A stretch of DNA of 64,000 nucleotides from JBHEBG01 sp046557915 (GCF_046557915.1 NZ_JBHEBG010000003.1:1-64000); one strand, 5' to 3'; counted from the stretch's first letter, positions 26,223 to 34,176 are shown. The notes: generated from the letters alone by a model not told the origin. Numbers and translations are program-made.

Positions 26223-26522
26223 CAAAAAAAGAATTATTTGTTATGTTCGTGGCTATACTAGACTTAATGCCAACGACTTCATATTGTAAAATTAAGGATT
26301 TACTTGCGCAATGGTATTGTAAAAACATTGATCCATTGCGCTTGTTTAAAAAACATTGCGTTAAAAAAGGGTATTTGTTGGGAAACATAGATGGGTCCAC
26401 AATCAATGAATGTGCAATAACCAAGAAAGTTTGGAGATAAAATCTTAATACCTCTGTTTTTGAATTATGGAGAATCATAAATTATTCGTATGTTTATCCA
26501 TATACATCAAAACTAAATTGTA
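26223..26522. other. Intergenic region with a 9-bp inverted repeat
   Basis: 300 bp between the Fur-family gene and the YegP-like gene, transcribed divergently. GCGCAATGG (26306-26314) and CCATTGCGC (26333-26341) form a perfect inverted repeat separated by 18 bp. It may be an operator or a leader stem-loop. A 65-codon frame across it has no recognisable features and is not called. Confidence 0.4.
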
Positions 26523-26852
26523 ATGGGAAAATTTGAAATTAAAAAGGATAAGTCTGGACAGTTCAGGTTCAATCTTAAGGCATCCAATGGACAGGTAATA
26601 CTTAGTAGTGAGGCGTATACCACAAAAACGGCATGTGAAAATGGTATAGCTTCTGTAAAAAAGAATTCGGCCAATGACGGAAACTTTGAAAGAAAAACTG
26701 CAAAGGACGGGAGTCCATACTTTAACTTAAAAGCTACGAACGGTCAGGTAATAGGTTCTAGCGAAATGTATAACAGTACCGCTGCCATGGAAAATGGTGT
26801 GGCTTCTGTTGCAAAGAATGCTCCGGATGCTTCGGTAGAGGACAACTCCTAA
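26523..26852 (+). CDS. YegP/DUF1508-family protein with two repeats
   Basis: A 109-residue protein made of two tandem DUF1508 units (about 3-48 and 54-100). Both carry the F-NLKA-NGQVI-SSE-Y pattern and end in an ENG-ASV-KNA motif. This small family occurs widely in bacteria; its function is not established. It is transcribed alone and closed by a strong terminator. The start ATG is one base after the preceding leader's TAA, and codon use is ordinary. Confidence 0.9.
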   Translation: MGKFEIKKDKSGQFRFNLKASNGQVILSSEAYTTKTACENGIASVKKNSANDGNFERKTAKDGSPYFNLKATNGQVIGSSEMYNSTAAMENGVASVAKNAPDASVEDNS

Positions 26853-26898
26853 TACCAGGGATCAATCTATCCCGATAGTTTGTGAATTCAATGATTTA

Positions 26899-26930
26899 AA
26901 AAGGGTGGTTTTTGCCACCCTTTTATTTTT
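26899..26930 (+). terminator. Terminator after the YegP-like gene
   Basis: AAAAGGGTGG (26899-26908), a TTTTTG loop and CCACCCTTTT (26915-26924) form a perfect stem followed by ATTTTT. Confidence 0.9.
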
Positions 26931-27203
26931 CCCCAACCTTTTCCAAAAATTGCTGATCAAAAACGTATTTCTTTTAAGGTGTTTCCTTGTTGAAAAACCA
27001 TAAAAACCTTAACTAAATTAGGGTTTTAATTGCAAAAATACACTTTGTCCAAGTTAGTAGTCCTTTATCGAATACACTTTCCAATTTCTTCAGTTATCGT
27101 AACTTAAAAATGTTTTGATAGTGCAGTTCAGTTCCCCCTTTTTTTGATAGTTATCATCCTTAAGGGATGGGTGAGTACGTATATTATTATAAAACTCCGC
27201 ATC
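26931..27203. other. Intergenic leader before the EEP-fold gene
   Basis: No ORF or RNA gene is visible. The sequence is AT-rich leader for the following gene. An in-frame ATG at 27144 would extend that protein by 20 residues unlike the family, so 27204 is used. Confidence 0.4.
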
Positions 27204-28253
27204 ATGTCATTAAAGGTTACTACCTGGAACATAGAGCATAGTTCTGAACTCATTACAGCCAATCCCTCCGCCAACGATTTGGACAGGATTAGAAGAATAC
27301 GGGAGACCATCACTGAAATGGATCCGGACATTCTTTTAATCGTAGAAGGCCCAAAAGGAGAGCAGGCAATTACCGATTTCTGCAATACCGTATTAAATAA
27401 TACTTGGGTACCCGTACTTTTAAAGCAACCTGGAGATACTTTGGGAGACAAAGATAGTGACTACGGCTATGATGGTAGGGGCACGCAATGGATGTGGTAT
27501 GTGGTAAAACCAGGAATTTTAAACAATTGTAGAATACAACAGGCCCAAGTTTGGCATTCCTTTATTGGGTCAGCGGATTGGAGTGTTAACTATTGGGGTA
27601 AGATAAAACCAGATGACCATGATCATTATAGACAACCACAAGTACTTGTTTACACCTTGGGAAATGGAGAGGAAATAGAACTGATCGGAGTTCATCTAAA
27701 GTCTAAAATAAATTTAAAGAGTATAACAAGGGATCCGGAAGGTAATTTGGATGGCAATTATCTTGAGACTGCGCTTAAGGCCCGCGTAAAGTTGGCCACG
27801 GAAGCACGGAACATTAGAGATTATGTGGACGCTAAATTCAATCAATTACCAGCCCCCGGAATTATGGTGCTGGGCGATTGCAACGATGGACCTGGTCATG
27901 ATTTTTTTGAACAGCAGTACCTTTTCTTCGATCTTATCCAGAACCTACAGGGCGAAGTACTCTTGGCAGAACGCTATTTTAACCATGTTTTGTTCGATTT
28001 TCCTGCTAACCTAAGATGGACGGCCAAATTCCGGGACCCTATACTTAATATCCCTGCAAGTCAGAACCCCTTGCTGATCGATCATATCTTAATAAGTCAG
28101 CCCTTGGTAAATGGAAGCCTTTCCTTAAAAGTAAATTCGGGCAATGGTCTTGTGGAGCATCAAGCCTTCGAACGTGGCAATGCCGGCGCTAACAATAGCA
28201 CAAGATCTAGTGATCATAGACCGGTGTCCTGTGTTTTGGATGACAATCCTTAG
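27204..28253 (+). CDS. Endonuclease/exonuclease/phosphatase-fold protein
   Basis: A 349-residue protein starting MSLKVTTWNIEHSSE. The EEP fold is indicated by TWNIEH (metal-site Asn), DPDILLIVEGPKGE (acidic metal ligand), the GVHLKSK segment, MVLGDCNDGPG (catalytic Asp-x-Asn) and SSDHRPVSCVL (catalytic His). The family includes DNases, phosphodiesterases and phospholipid/inositol phosphatases. No signal peptide is seen, so it is probably cytoplasmic. Its substrate is unknown. A bidirectional terminator separates it from the convergent YHS gene. Confidence 0.9.
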   Translation: MSLKVTTWNIEHSSELITANPSANDLDRIRRIRETITEMDPDILLIVEGPKGEQAITDFCNTVLNNTWVPVLLKQPGDTLGDKDSDYGYDGRGTQWMWYVVKPGILNNCRIQQAQVWHSFIGSADWSVNYWGKIKPDDHDHYRQPQVLVYTLGNGEEIELIGVHLKSKINLKSITRDPEGNLDGNYLETALKARVKLATEARNIRDYVDAKFNQLPAPGIMVLGDCNDGPGHDFFEQQYLFFDLIQNLQGEVLLAERYFNHVLFDFPANLRWTAKFRDPILNIPASQNPLLIDHILISQPLVNGSLSLKVNSGNGLVEHQAFERGNAGANNSTRSSDHRPVSCVLDDNP

Positions 28254-28280
28254 GAAGTCAACAGGATGGTCTTAACATAC

Positions 28281-28318
28281 AAAAACACCCTTTCTCTTCT
28301 AAGAGATTGGGTGTTTTT
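28281..28318. terminator. Bidirectional terminator between convergent genes
   Basis: AAAAACACCC (28281-28290) pairs with GGGTGTTTTT (28309-28318), and an inner TCTCTT/AAGAGA stem extends it. A-runs and T-runs on both sides suit both converging transcripts. Confidence 0.9.
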
Positions 28319-28337
28319 TACAAACAAACAACAATCA

Positions 28338-28811
28338 TTAATTGTAAGACTTGCTTAAGTTATCCCAGTTTTTGTTCGCTATGCCTACCAGCTTATTGTG
28401 GTTCTTTTCCGCTAACCAAAGTTGCTGGGCGTCTAGTTCTAAATTGTACAGGTATAGAAAGTACTTCCCGTCCTGTACGATAAATTTATTGGGATCGGGT
28501 CTAAATTTTGCCCCGGCATAAACACCAAAGGCACAGTATCCGCCATATTGTGGCTTATACTTCCCAGGGTTTTTGTCGAACTTGGATTTTTGGGCAGCCG
28601 TGGTAAAATAGTAAACTACCTTTTGGTATTCGGATTTATGTTCCTTTATACCTTTTTGCGCAATACCTAGATCCAAATAAGATACCGGACTATAACCTTG
28701 AAGGGCAATATTGCTATTATCTATGTTATTGGCTTTTTTATCTTGACCATAAGTCATTGATGCGGTAAGCACTGCAATGACCAAAATTGAAATATTCTTT
28801 AAATTTTTCAT
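28338..28811 (-). CDS. Exported YHS-domain protein
   Basis: A 157-residue protein with a signal peptide (about 1-22, ending TYGQ) and a YHS domain. The segment NIALQGYSPVSYLDLGIAQ, then YYFTTAAQKSKFDKNPGKY and YGGYCAFGVYAG, follows the YHS pattern in which Cys and Tyr/His residues can bind metal. Related proteins are small exported proteins of uncertain role, sometimes linked to copper or iron. It ends a minus-strand series of small genes and is closed by the terminator at 28281. Confidence 0.88.
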   Translation of the reverse strand: MKNLKNISILVIAVLTASMTYGQDKKANNIDNSNIALQGYSPVSYLDLGIAQKGIKEHKSEYQKVVYYFTTAAQKSKFDKNPGKYKPQYGGYCAFGVYAGAKFRPDPNKFIVQDGKYFLYLYNLELDAQQLWLAEKNHNKLVGIANKNWDNLSKSYN

Positions 28812-28860
28812 CGTTTTTAGATTTTGTTTTTACTTAATTATTTGATTTCGCCTAAGGAAA

Positions 28861-29010
28861 CTACAAGAAATACCGCCGTTGTATTAAACCGGTATAAAAG
28901 ATTTGGCTGCCATAAGGTCGATCGTCAGATGAACCTAAAAAAGAATTGCCTAAGCCGGCCGTATAATCTGTTACCCTGTGAAATGTTGTGGTAATGAATC
29001 GTAGTTTCAT
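28861..29010 (-). CDS. Possible 49-residue protein
   Basis: An ATG-initiated frame of 49 codons between the NTF2-like gene and the YHS gene, on the same strand. The product (beginning MKLRFITTTFHRV) shows no domain and no membrane helix. Its ATG lies 10 bp behind the preceding stop. It could be a small gene or a degraded fragment; I cannot tell which. Confidence 0.35.
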   Translation of the reverse strand: MKLRFITTTFHRVTDYTAGLGNSFLGSSDDRPYGSQIFYTGLIQRRYFL

Positions 29011-29020
29011 CTTCTTCGGT

Positions 29021-29371
29021 TTAAGCGTTAAAATATTCTTCGTTAATAACCTTGCCCTCGTCGTTCCAAATCCGTCGGATGATTTCGTGCCAGTAGATAC
29101 TGCTACCGTCTTTCATATCAAAATCAAACGTAAACTCAGAAGCAGAGACATTGCCGTCTACTAGGGTATGATGAAGAGTAATACCGTTTACCTTGCCTAT
29201 GGCGCTGGCAAACCCTTCCATTTTCTCAACCATTTCGGTTTTGTTGCTCGTGGCAACGTTGTTGTAATCCGAAGTGCGTGCGTCCTCGGCAAAGAATTGT
29301 TTTACAGCATCTACAATGGCCCCTTGGGCAACGATGCTGTCGATTTCTGTAGCTAATGCTTTAATATTCAT
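29021..29371 (-). CDS. SnoaL/NTF2-like family protein
   Basis: A 116-residue single-domain protein with the pattern of SnoaL-like NTF2-fold proteins: an N-terminal helix pair (IDSIVAQGAIVDAVKQFFAED), a conserved Asp-rich loop and closing strands with FDFDMKDGSSIYWHEIIRRIW. Members bind or isomerise small hydrophobic molecules, but many have no known reaction. It lies directly downstream of the tandem AraC regulator and is probably its target. The tandem-regulator operon also contains a second NTF2-like gene. Confidence 0.75.
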   Translation of the reverse strand: MNIKALATEIDSIVAQGAIVDAVKQFFAEDARTSDYNNVATSNKTEMVEKMEGFASAIGKVNGITLHHTLVDGNVSASEFTFDFDMKDGSSIYWHEIIRRIWNDEGKVINEEYFNA

Positions 29372-29466
29372 ACTTATTGTTTTAATGATTTAACAAAAAT
29401 TGCTTTGTAATTAATTACAGGGCAAATGTCCGTATGAAGTGTGTGAAGAGAGCTACAAAAAGAACG

Positions 29467-30519
29467 CTAAGAGTTGTACTTTTTACGCTTAAAATCTGTT
29501 GGGGAGTGGCCGGTGTAATGCTTAAAAAAGCCCGAAAAATGGTTAGGCTCCTCAAAACCCAAACGATAGGAGATATCTTGTATGGGAGCGTCTTGGGCTA
29601 ACATGGATTTGGCTGTATTTACGAGCTCAAAACGGATAAGCTGCCCTAGGGAAGTATTTAACTTGTCTTTGGTTTTTTTTGATAATGCTTTCACCGATAA
29701 ATTCATCTTATCGGCATAGAACCCTAACGACCTTTGTTCCGTATGATGGGTACGTAGCAAGGTTATAATATCCTCTATAAAACTGTCTCGTTTGGAGTAA
29801 TCAAAATCTTTTCGGAATTTGGCAGGACTTTGCCCTGTTGTGTTCTTAAAAACCCTATTGAAATACGCAGGGTCCTTGTATCCCATCCCATAGGAAATCT
29901 CCTGGATGTTTTTATCGGTAAAGGCGATTTCCTTTTTACTTTCAACCAATCTTTTGTTGGTTAGCATAGATTTAACCGTTAAACCTATCTTGTCCTTTAC
30001 CAAAGCTTGTGCATGGTGTCCATTCTCATTGATCAAGCTTACAAGATCTTCATTGTTTAAATGGTTGGCGTATTGCTCGTCTATAACCTCCTTAATGTCA
30101 AAAATTGTCTGATATTCACTTTTACTTGCATGAAATGGGTTTTGCCAATACCATTGTTCAGAAGAGACATCGATGATGTTGGTCACCTGCTCCGCGAACA
30201 CAGTATCTGACAAGTATTTTTTGCAGGCTTCGCATTCGTTAAAATTGATATACCCAAGGGAGATAAGATGTTTAAACAAGACCCTAACTTCCTTGTTCCG
30301 GTAAATGGTCTCATTTGGAAACTGTATTTTCCGAACGCTGAAATCGTCAGAAAGAAATTTTATATATTGTCCTTTTTCGAGGTAAATGGCCTTGTCTTGC
30401 CAGTCGTAATAGTTCTTAAAATCTACCTGAATACTACCAGTGCCCGATAGAATCTGGAATAAGGAGTAGGTGTTTATAAAGTATACCTTGTTTATTTCGG
30501 GTGTAAATTTTTCTACCAT
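29467..30519 (-). CDS. Regulator with two tandem AraC-type DNA-binding domains
   Basis: A 350-residue protein with an N-terminal cupin-like sensor (about 1-105) and two AraC/XylS DNA-binding domains in series. The first runs about 130-235, ending in YGMGYKDPAYFNRVFKNTTGQSPAKFRK. The second runs about 245-346, ending in YRLGFEEPNHFSGFFKHYTGHSPTDFKR. Most family members have one such domain, so this is unusual. It sits between the nitronate monooxygenase operon and the NTF2-like gene, on the same strand, and is the likely regulator of one or both. The inducer is unknown. Confidence 0.9.
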   Translation of the reverse strand: MVEKFTPEINKVYFINTYSLFQILSGTGSIQVDFKNYYDWQDKAIYLEKGQYIKFLSDDFSVRKIQFPNETIYRNKEVRVLFKHLISLGYINFNECEACKKYLSDTVFAEQVTNIIDVSSEQWYWQNPFHASKSEYQTIFDIKEVIDEQYANHLNNEDLVSLINENGHHAQALVKDKIGLTVKSMLTNKRLVESKKEIAFTDKNIQEISYGMGYKDPAYFNRVFKNTTGQSPAKFRKDFDYSKRDSFIEDIITLLRTHHTEQRSLGFYADKMNLSVKALSKKTKDKLNTSLGQLIRFELVNTAKSMLAQDAPIQDISYRLGFEEPNHFSGFFKHYTGHSPTDFKRKKYNS

Positions 30520-30622
30520 CGCTAGGGTTAACTCACACAGTATTGGTCGTATTTTATAAGCGAAATTAACAAAGACCCGATGTTTTTAGATCAGTAGGTT
30601 TAGAATCGATATGCCAATGTCG

Positions 30623-31684
30623 CTATATTTCGGTTAGCAGCATATTGAACAAGGCAGTAGCGCTACTATGCTCAAGGGGTGAAGTGGGTTGTCCAGCCCA
30701 GAGGGCTATTTCATCATAACGCCCTTGCCTGATCAATTCCTTACGCAACGGTGCCAAAAAAGAGCTTTGTATTGGAAAGGGTGCCATCTGTTGGCTTTGG
30801 ACATCTGAATATCGTTCTGAAAAATTATTCGAGATCGCCCTGGCCAGTCTTCCGGTATATACGGTGGTAAGACTTGTTTTAAGCAGTTTTTTAGAACGAA
30901 GGGCAGTTTTGTGATAGTCGGGTGCGCCAGATTCTTTTGTGGCCAAGAAAGCGGTCCCTATCTGTACCGCCGAAGCACCGGCCTTTAGCATTTCAACAAC
31001 CTGTTTAGAGTTACCTATACCGCCCGCGGCTATTATGGGAATCTTTATTTTTTTTGATATCCGGGAGACCAGGGTATATGTGTCGTAAAGCGAGTCTTCC
31101 GCCGATTTTAAGAAGGCCGCCCTATGACCACCGGCAGCCGCCCCTGAAACAACTACCAAATCTAAACCTGCAGCTTCTATGAGCAAAGCCTCCTCTTCAG
31201 TAGTAGCGGTACCAATTGTAGTTGTCCCAGCCTTTTTGAACGATTTTAGCACCTCTTTTTCCGGGATGCCAAAAATAAAACTCATAACAGGTGGTTTTAC
31301 TTTCAATACAGCCTCTACCTGTTGCTCAAAAACAGGTCCTTGGGGTTTGGGTAAACTGGGAACAGGAAGTTTTAATTCCTCAAAATAGGGCCTAAAAAGT
31401 TGTTTTAACTGGTTAAACTCTCGTGGTGTATACTTTTTGGCCGGATCATCTTTTAAAGGCACCCAAAGGTTTAACGCGTAGGAATGTTGGGTAAGTCTTT
31501 TAATTTCGTTATCCACTTCCAATATCTCCTCTGGTTCATAAGCGTTTAAACCAAAAGAACCCATTCCCCCCAAATTAGAAATTGTGGAAACCAATTCAGC
31601 GGAAGAAAACCTTCCGCCAAATGGTCCTTGTATTATTGGGTATTTTATTCCTAGAAGTTGAGTAGCCCGTTTATCCTTCCACAT
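30623..31684 (-). CDS. Nitronate monooxygenase-family FMN protein
   Basis: A 353-residue TIM-barrel flavoprotein of the nitronate monooxygenase/2-nitropropane dioxygenase family. IKYPIIQGPFGGRFSSAELV is the N-terminal signature, VVSGAAAGGHRAAF (about 178) supplies the conserved His region, and IPIIAAGGIGNSKQVVEMLKAGASAVQIGTAFL is the FMN phosphate-binding part. Known members oxidise toxic alkyl nitronates; others act as enoyl reductases. The start overlaps the upstream NTF2-like gene by 14 bp, so the two are coupled. It belongs to the tautomerase-SDR-NTF2 operon and may detoxify a nitro compound, an inference. Confidence 0.88.
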   Translation of the reverse strand: MWKDKRATQLLGIKYPIIQGPFGGRFSSAELVSTISNLGGMGSFGLNAYEPEEILEVDNEIKRLTQHSYALNLWVPLKDDPAKKYTPREFNQLKQLFRPYFEELKLPVPSLPKPQGPVFEQQVEAVLKVKPPVMSFIFGIPEKEVLKSFKKAGTTTIGTATTEEEALLIEAAGLDLVVVSGAAAGGHRAAFLKSAEDSLYDTYTLVSRISKKIKIPIIAAGGIGNSKQVVEMLKAGASAVQIGTAFLATKESGAPDYHKTALRSKKLLKTSLTTVYTGRLARAISNNFSERYSDVQSQQMAPFPIQSSFLAPLRKELIRQGRYDEIALWAGQPTSPLEHSSATALFNMLLTEI

Positions 31685-32042
31685 GGGTAAAAAGTTTGTT
31701 TACAATTTTCCATTCTTTATCGGAACAATGTAGGGATAAAAAGTCGTAATAGTTTTTCCCCAACATGGGCACATGGGCTTTTACCATTGCGTTATGACCC
31801 ATAGCCTCAATACCTAAAACCTTCATTTTAAAAGTTTCGTTAAGATCATTAGGGCTTTTGCGTTGTTTTACCCTTGCTAAAAATTGTCCAATGGGCATTT
31901 CAAAGACTTCGCCATGAATGTCGCCATAAACAACGGCCTGTTTGTCAAAAACGTTCTTTAATTGGTCTACATTGCCCAAAAAGAGTCCTTCAAAGTAGTT
32001 ATTCACCACAGTTTCTATGGCTTTGGATTTTGATGAATACAT
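31671..32042 (-). CDS. NTF2-like (SnoaL-like) protein
   Basis: A 123-residue NTF2-fold protein (IETVVNNYFEGLFLGNVDQLKNVF; YGDIHGEVFEMPIGQFLARV; LSLHCSDKEWKIVNKLFTH), typical of the putative lumazine-binding/SnoaL-like group. Its role is unknown; such proteins often help convert small ring compounds. It lies in one operon with the SDR (15-bp gap) and nitronate monooxygenase (14-bp overlap). Confidence 0.85.
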   Translation of the reverse strand: MYSSKSKAIETVVNNYFEGLFLGNVDQLKNVFDKQAVVYGDIHGEVFEMPIGQFLARVKQRKSPNDLNETFKMKVLGIEAMGHNAMVKAHVPMLGKNYYDFLSLHCSDKEWKIVNKLFTHVEG

Positions 32043-32057
32043 AGTTAATGCTTTAGA

Positions 32058-32804
32058 TTAGCTTATTGCATGCCCCACGGTATGTCCGCCGGCAACATCA
32101 ATGGTTTCCCCTGTAACAAAATCGGCATTTGCCAAATAATAGGCCGCCTGGGCAATTTCCTCGGGTTCTCCTACACGGTTTAATAAATGAAGTCCTGCCA
32201 AGCTGTCCGCATTATCTACCCCAATTTTACCTTGAAGCGGGCTCCGTATTATACCAGGGGATATGGTATTAACTTTTATGTTGTCCTTTCCGTATTCTAC
32301 TGCCAATTGCTTTGTAAATGTATGTATGGCCCCTTTGCTAGATACTGCTGCACTTGCAGGAAACCCGGCAATGGCATGATCTACCAATACGGTACCCATA
32401 TTTATGATGGCACCCTGTTTTTGTTTTTTCATGGTGGGGATTACTGCCTGCGAGGTAAAGAAGGTGCCTTTGAAATTTATATCCAAAAACATGTTTAGAT
32501 CTTCTTCGTCTACATCCAAAAAGGGCTTGGGAAGGAATACGCCGGCGTTATTGATCAGGACATCTATGGTCCCAAATTTTTCTATGGCTGTTTTCACCAA
32601 TCGCTCCCCGGTTTCTTTTTTACTGACATCCCCAACAACCCACTCGGCGTTTTTGGGCTTTCCAAATTCTTCGTAGGTGGCCTTTAGTCGGCCTTCATGT
32701 TTCGAGTTCATAATTACATTGCTGCCGTTTTCTAAGAACAACCGCGTAATAGCTTTACCAATTCCGGTAGAAGCTCCTGTTACAATTACTGTTTTTTCTT
32801 TCAT
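32058..32804 (-). CDS. Short-chain dehydrogenase/reductase
   Basis: A 248-residue classical SDR. Motifs are TGASTGIGKAI (about 10-20), NNAGVF, the catalytic AVSSKGAIHTF segment with the active-site Ser/Lys, and a C-terminal VTGETIDVAGGHTVGHAI end. The usual YxxxK active site is altered: the position reads VSSKGA, with Val where the catalytic Tyr is expected. This may indicate a specialised or weakened enzyme. The start overlaps the tautomerase gene by four bases, within the same operon. Confidence 0.85.
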   Translation of the reverse strand: MKEKTVIVTGASTGIGKAITRLFLENGSNVIMNSKHEGRLKATYEEFGKPKNAEWVVGDVSKKETGERLVKTAIEKFGTIDVLINNAGVFLPKPFLDVDEEDLNMFLDINFKGTFFTSQAVIPTMKKQKQGAIINMGTVLVDHAIAGFPASAAVSSKGAIHTFTKQLAVEYGKDNIKVNTISPGIIRSPLQGKIGVDNADSLAGLHLLNRVGEPEEIAQAAYYLANADFVTGETIDVAGGHTVGHAIS

Positions 32805-33007
32805 TTCTTTGTTTTTGTTTTAAATTCTGAATACTGCTTCCCATTTACGCCCCAATTATCTACCGCAATTTCATCGATGACAACATGGGTGGTTTTTGGG
32901 TCTTTTTGAAGAATCTCCACAACTAGTTGCGTTGCACCTTCAATGAGCTTTTGCTTTTGTTTTTTTGTTACCCGCTCATCCGTAACCTTAATGTTTATAT
33001 AAGGCAT
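32801..33007 (-). CDS. Tautomerase (4-oxalocrotonate tautomerase family)
   Basis: A 68-residue protein starting MPYINIKV. After Met removal Pro1 would be the catalytic base, as in 4-oxalocrotonate tautomerases. The later VVIDEIAVDNWGVNG matches the family. It is the first gene of a minus-strand operon running through SDR, NTF2-like and nitronate monooxygenase genes. Tandem Crp-like sites lie 55-89 bp upstream of its start. Confidence 0.92.
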   Translation of the reverse strand: MPYINIKVTDERVTKKQKQKLIEGATQLVVEILQKDPKTTHVVIDEIAVDNWGVNGKQYSEFKTKTKK

Positions 33008-33061
33008 ATCAATAGATTTAATTACAGTACAAAGATCAAGGGAAATTTAACCCAACGATAG

Positions 33062-33096
33062 GAGGTAGGTCACTATTTAGAAGTGAGGTAGGTCAC
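33062..33096 (-). promoter_or_regulatory. Tandem Crp-like operator sites before the tautomerase operon
   Basis: GAGGTAGGTCAC occurs twice, at 33062-33073 and 33085-33096, exactly 23 bp apart. The second copy with its flank reads GTGA-GGTAGG-TCAC (33083-33096), a perfect four-base palindrome with a six-base centre as in Crp sites; the first is AGGA-GGTAGG-TCAC. They lie between the tautomerase start and the end of a Crp/Fnr-family gene. Confidence 0.6.
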
Positions 33097-33125
33097 GTTT
33101 TGCAAGAAGTATTGGCGTAACAAAA

Positions 33126-33701
33126 TTACTCCGAATCGCTATAAAGTCTGCTTAAGGTCTCACGCGATATGCCCAAATAGGAAGCAATGAGTTTTTTGGG
33201 TACGCGTTGTAGCAGATCGGGATATTGTGCCGATAACTGCTCATAACGATCTTTGGCGGTATTTTTTAACAAGGACAGTACCCGGTTCTGAGAGGCTATA
33301 TATCCAAGTTTAGTCTTTTTTGCCCAAAAACGTTCCATTTTGTGCATTTCCGCACTTAGTTTTTCCCTGTTTTCAAAGGTAATGTAGAGTAATTGACAGT
33401 CTTCCAGGCAGTCTATAAAAACCTTGGAAGGCACTTTGTTGTTGAAGGCTTCGTAATCTGTAATCCACCAGTTTTCCATGGCAAACTGAATGATGTGCTC
33501 TTTTCCAGCGGAATCGAAAAAATAGGAACGCAAGCATCCTTGGATAACCCAAAATTCCTTGTTTACGGGTTCCTTTTCTTGGATAAGGTATTGATGCTTT
33601 CTACGCCGAATTGGCTCAAAATGAGATAGGATGTATGAAAACTCCTCGTCCGTAAGGGAGATAAGTTCTTCTATGTGTTTTCTAAGCGGGTGCAAATCCA
33701 T
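33126..33701 (-). CDS. Crp/Fnr-family transcriptional regulator
   Basis: A 191-residue regulator with an N-terminal cyclic-nucleotide-binding-like beta barrel (about 20-115; KEFWVIQGCLRSYFFD, FAMENWWITDYEAF) and a C-terminal winged helix (PKKLIASYLGISRETLSRLYS). There is no Cys cluster for an Fnr-type iron-sulfur centre. It sits immediately upstream of the tautomerase operon and its Crp-like sites, so it probably controls that operon. The effector molecule cannot be read. Confidence 0.88.
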   Translation of the reverse strand: MDLHPLRKHIEELISLTDEEFSYILSHFEPIRRRKHQYLIQEKEPVNKEFWVIQGCLRSYFFDSAGKEHIIQFAMENWWITDYEAFNNKVPSKVFIDCLEDCQLLYITFENREKLSAEMHKMERFWAKKTKLGYIASQNRVLSLLKNTAKDRYEQLSAQYPDLLQRVPKKLIASYLGISRETLSRLYSDSE

Positions 33702-33773
33702 TTATAAATCAACGATTGGACAGATTATAAATATAAGGATAAAGAACCGACTATTGGTATTTGCGAATAGGTG

Positions 33774-33832
33774 TAGAGGCCTATAGACGCAAAGCACGGA
33801 CAAAGCACGTAGAGCTGTCTTTTAGGCCTCTA
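33774..33832. repeat. Inverted repeat enclosing 11-bp-phased direct repeats
   Basis: TAGAGGCCTA (33774-33783) and TAGGCCTCTA (33823-33832) form a perfect 10-bp inverted repeat with a 39-bp spacer. Inside, CAAAGCACG occurs twice (33790-33798, 33801-33809), one helical turn apart. It lies upstream of the Crp/Fnr gene and just downstream of the 93-residue membrane protein, so it may act as an operator or a structured tail. Confidence 0.5.
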
Positions 33833-33841
33833 TAATTGGTT

Positions 33842-34123
33842 TTATACCAAGTTGGCTATGAGTAGCAATAGACTAGTGATTACACTTCCTATAAGTAGGT
33901 TAAGTATTAGTTTTGGTTTCTGTTGTGATAGCACAGCACCATTAAAAAACATACACATAATGGTAACAAAAAATAACTGAACCATTTGTGTCATCCCATT
34001 GCCATTCATAAGGATAAACATGGCGGCCGCAGAACCCAAACAACTTTGTGCTATAATGAATATTGCAGAATAACCTTGTAGACCACTTTTAAACTCTTTT
34101 AAAGATCTCAGATATAATTCCAT
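33842..34123 (-). CDS. Small membrane protein of unknown function
   Basis: A 93-residue protein starting MELYLRSLKEF; nine further in-frame codons upstream are less likely. It has hydrophobic segments at about 20-40, 45-65 and 72-92, so it is probably an inner-membrane protein. I do not recognise its family. A TTATGA-N6-TCATAA palindrome lies 54 bp before its start, and a second Crp/Fnr gene lies just upstream on the same strand, suggesting control by that regulator. Confidence 0.75.
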   Translation of the reverse strand: MELYLRSLKEFKSGLQGYSAIFIIAQSCLGSAAAMFILMNGNGMTQMVQLFFVTIMCMFFNGAVLSQQKPKLILNLLIGSVITSLLLLIANLV

Positions 34124-34176
34124 GATGTGTGATTTAGCATAATAACACAAAGTTAAGCTCGGTAGGAGGCCCAGGT

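Noticed and set aside
26243..26440. 65-codon frame between the Fur-family and YegP-like genes
   Set aside because: No recognisable domain, membrane helix or conserved feature, and it lies in a probable promoter region with an inverted repeat.
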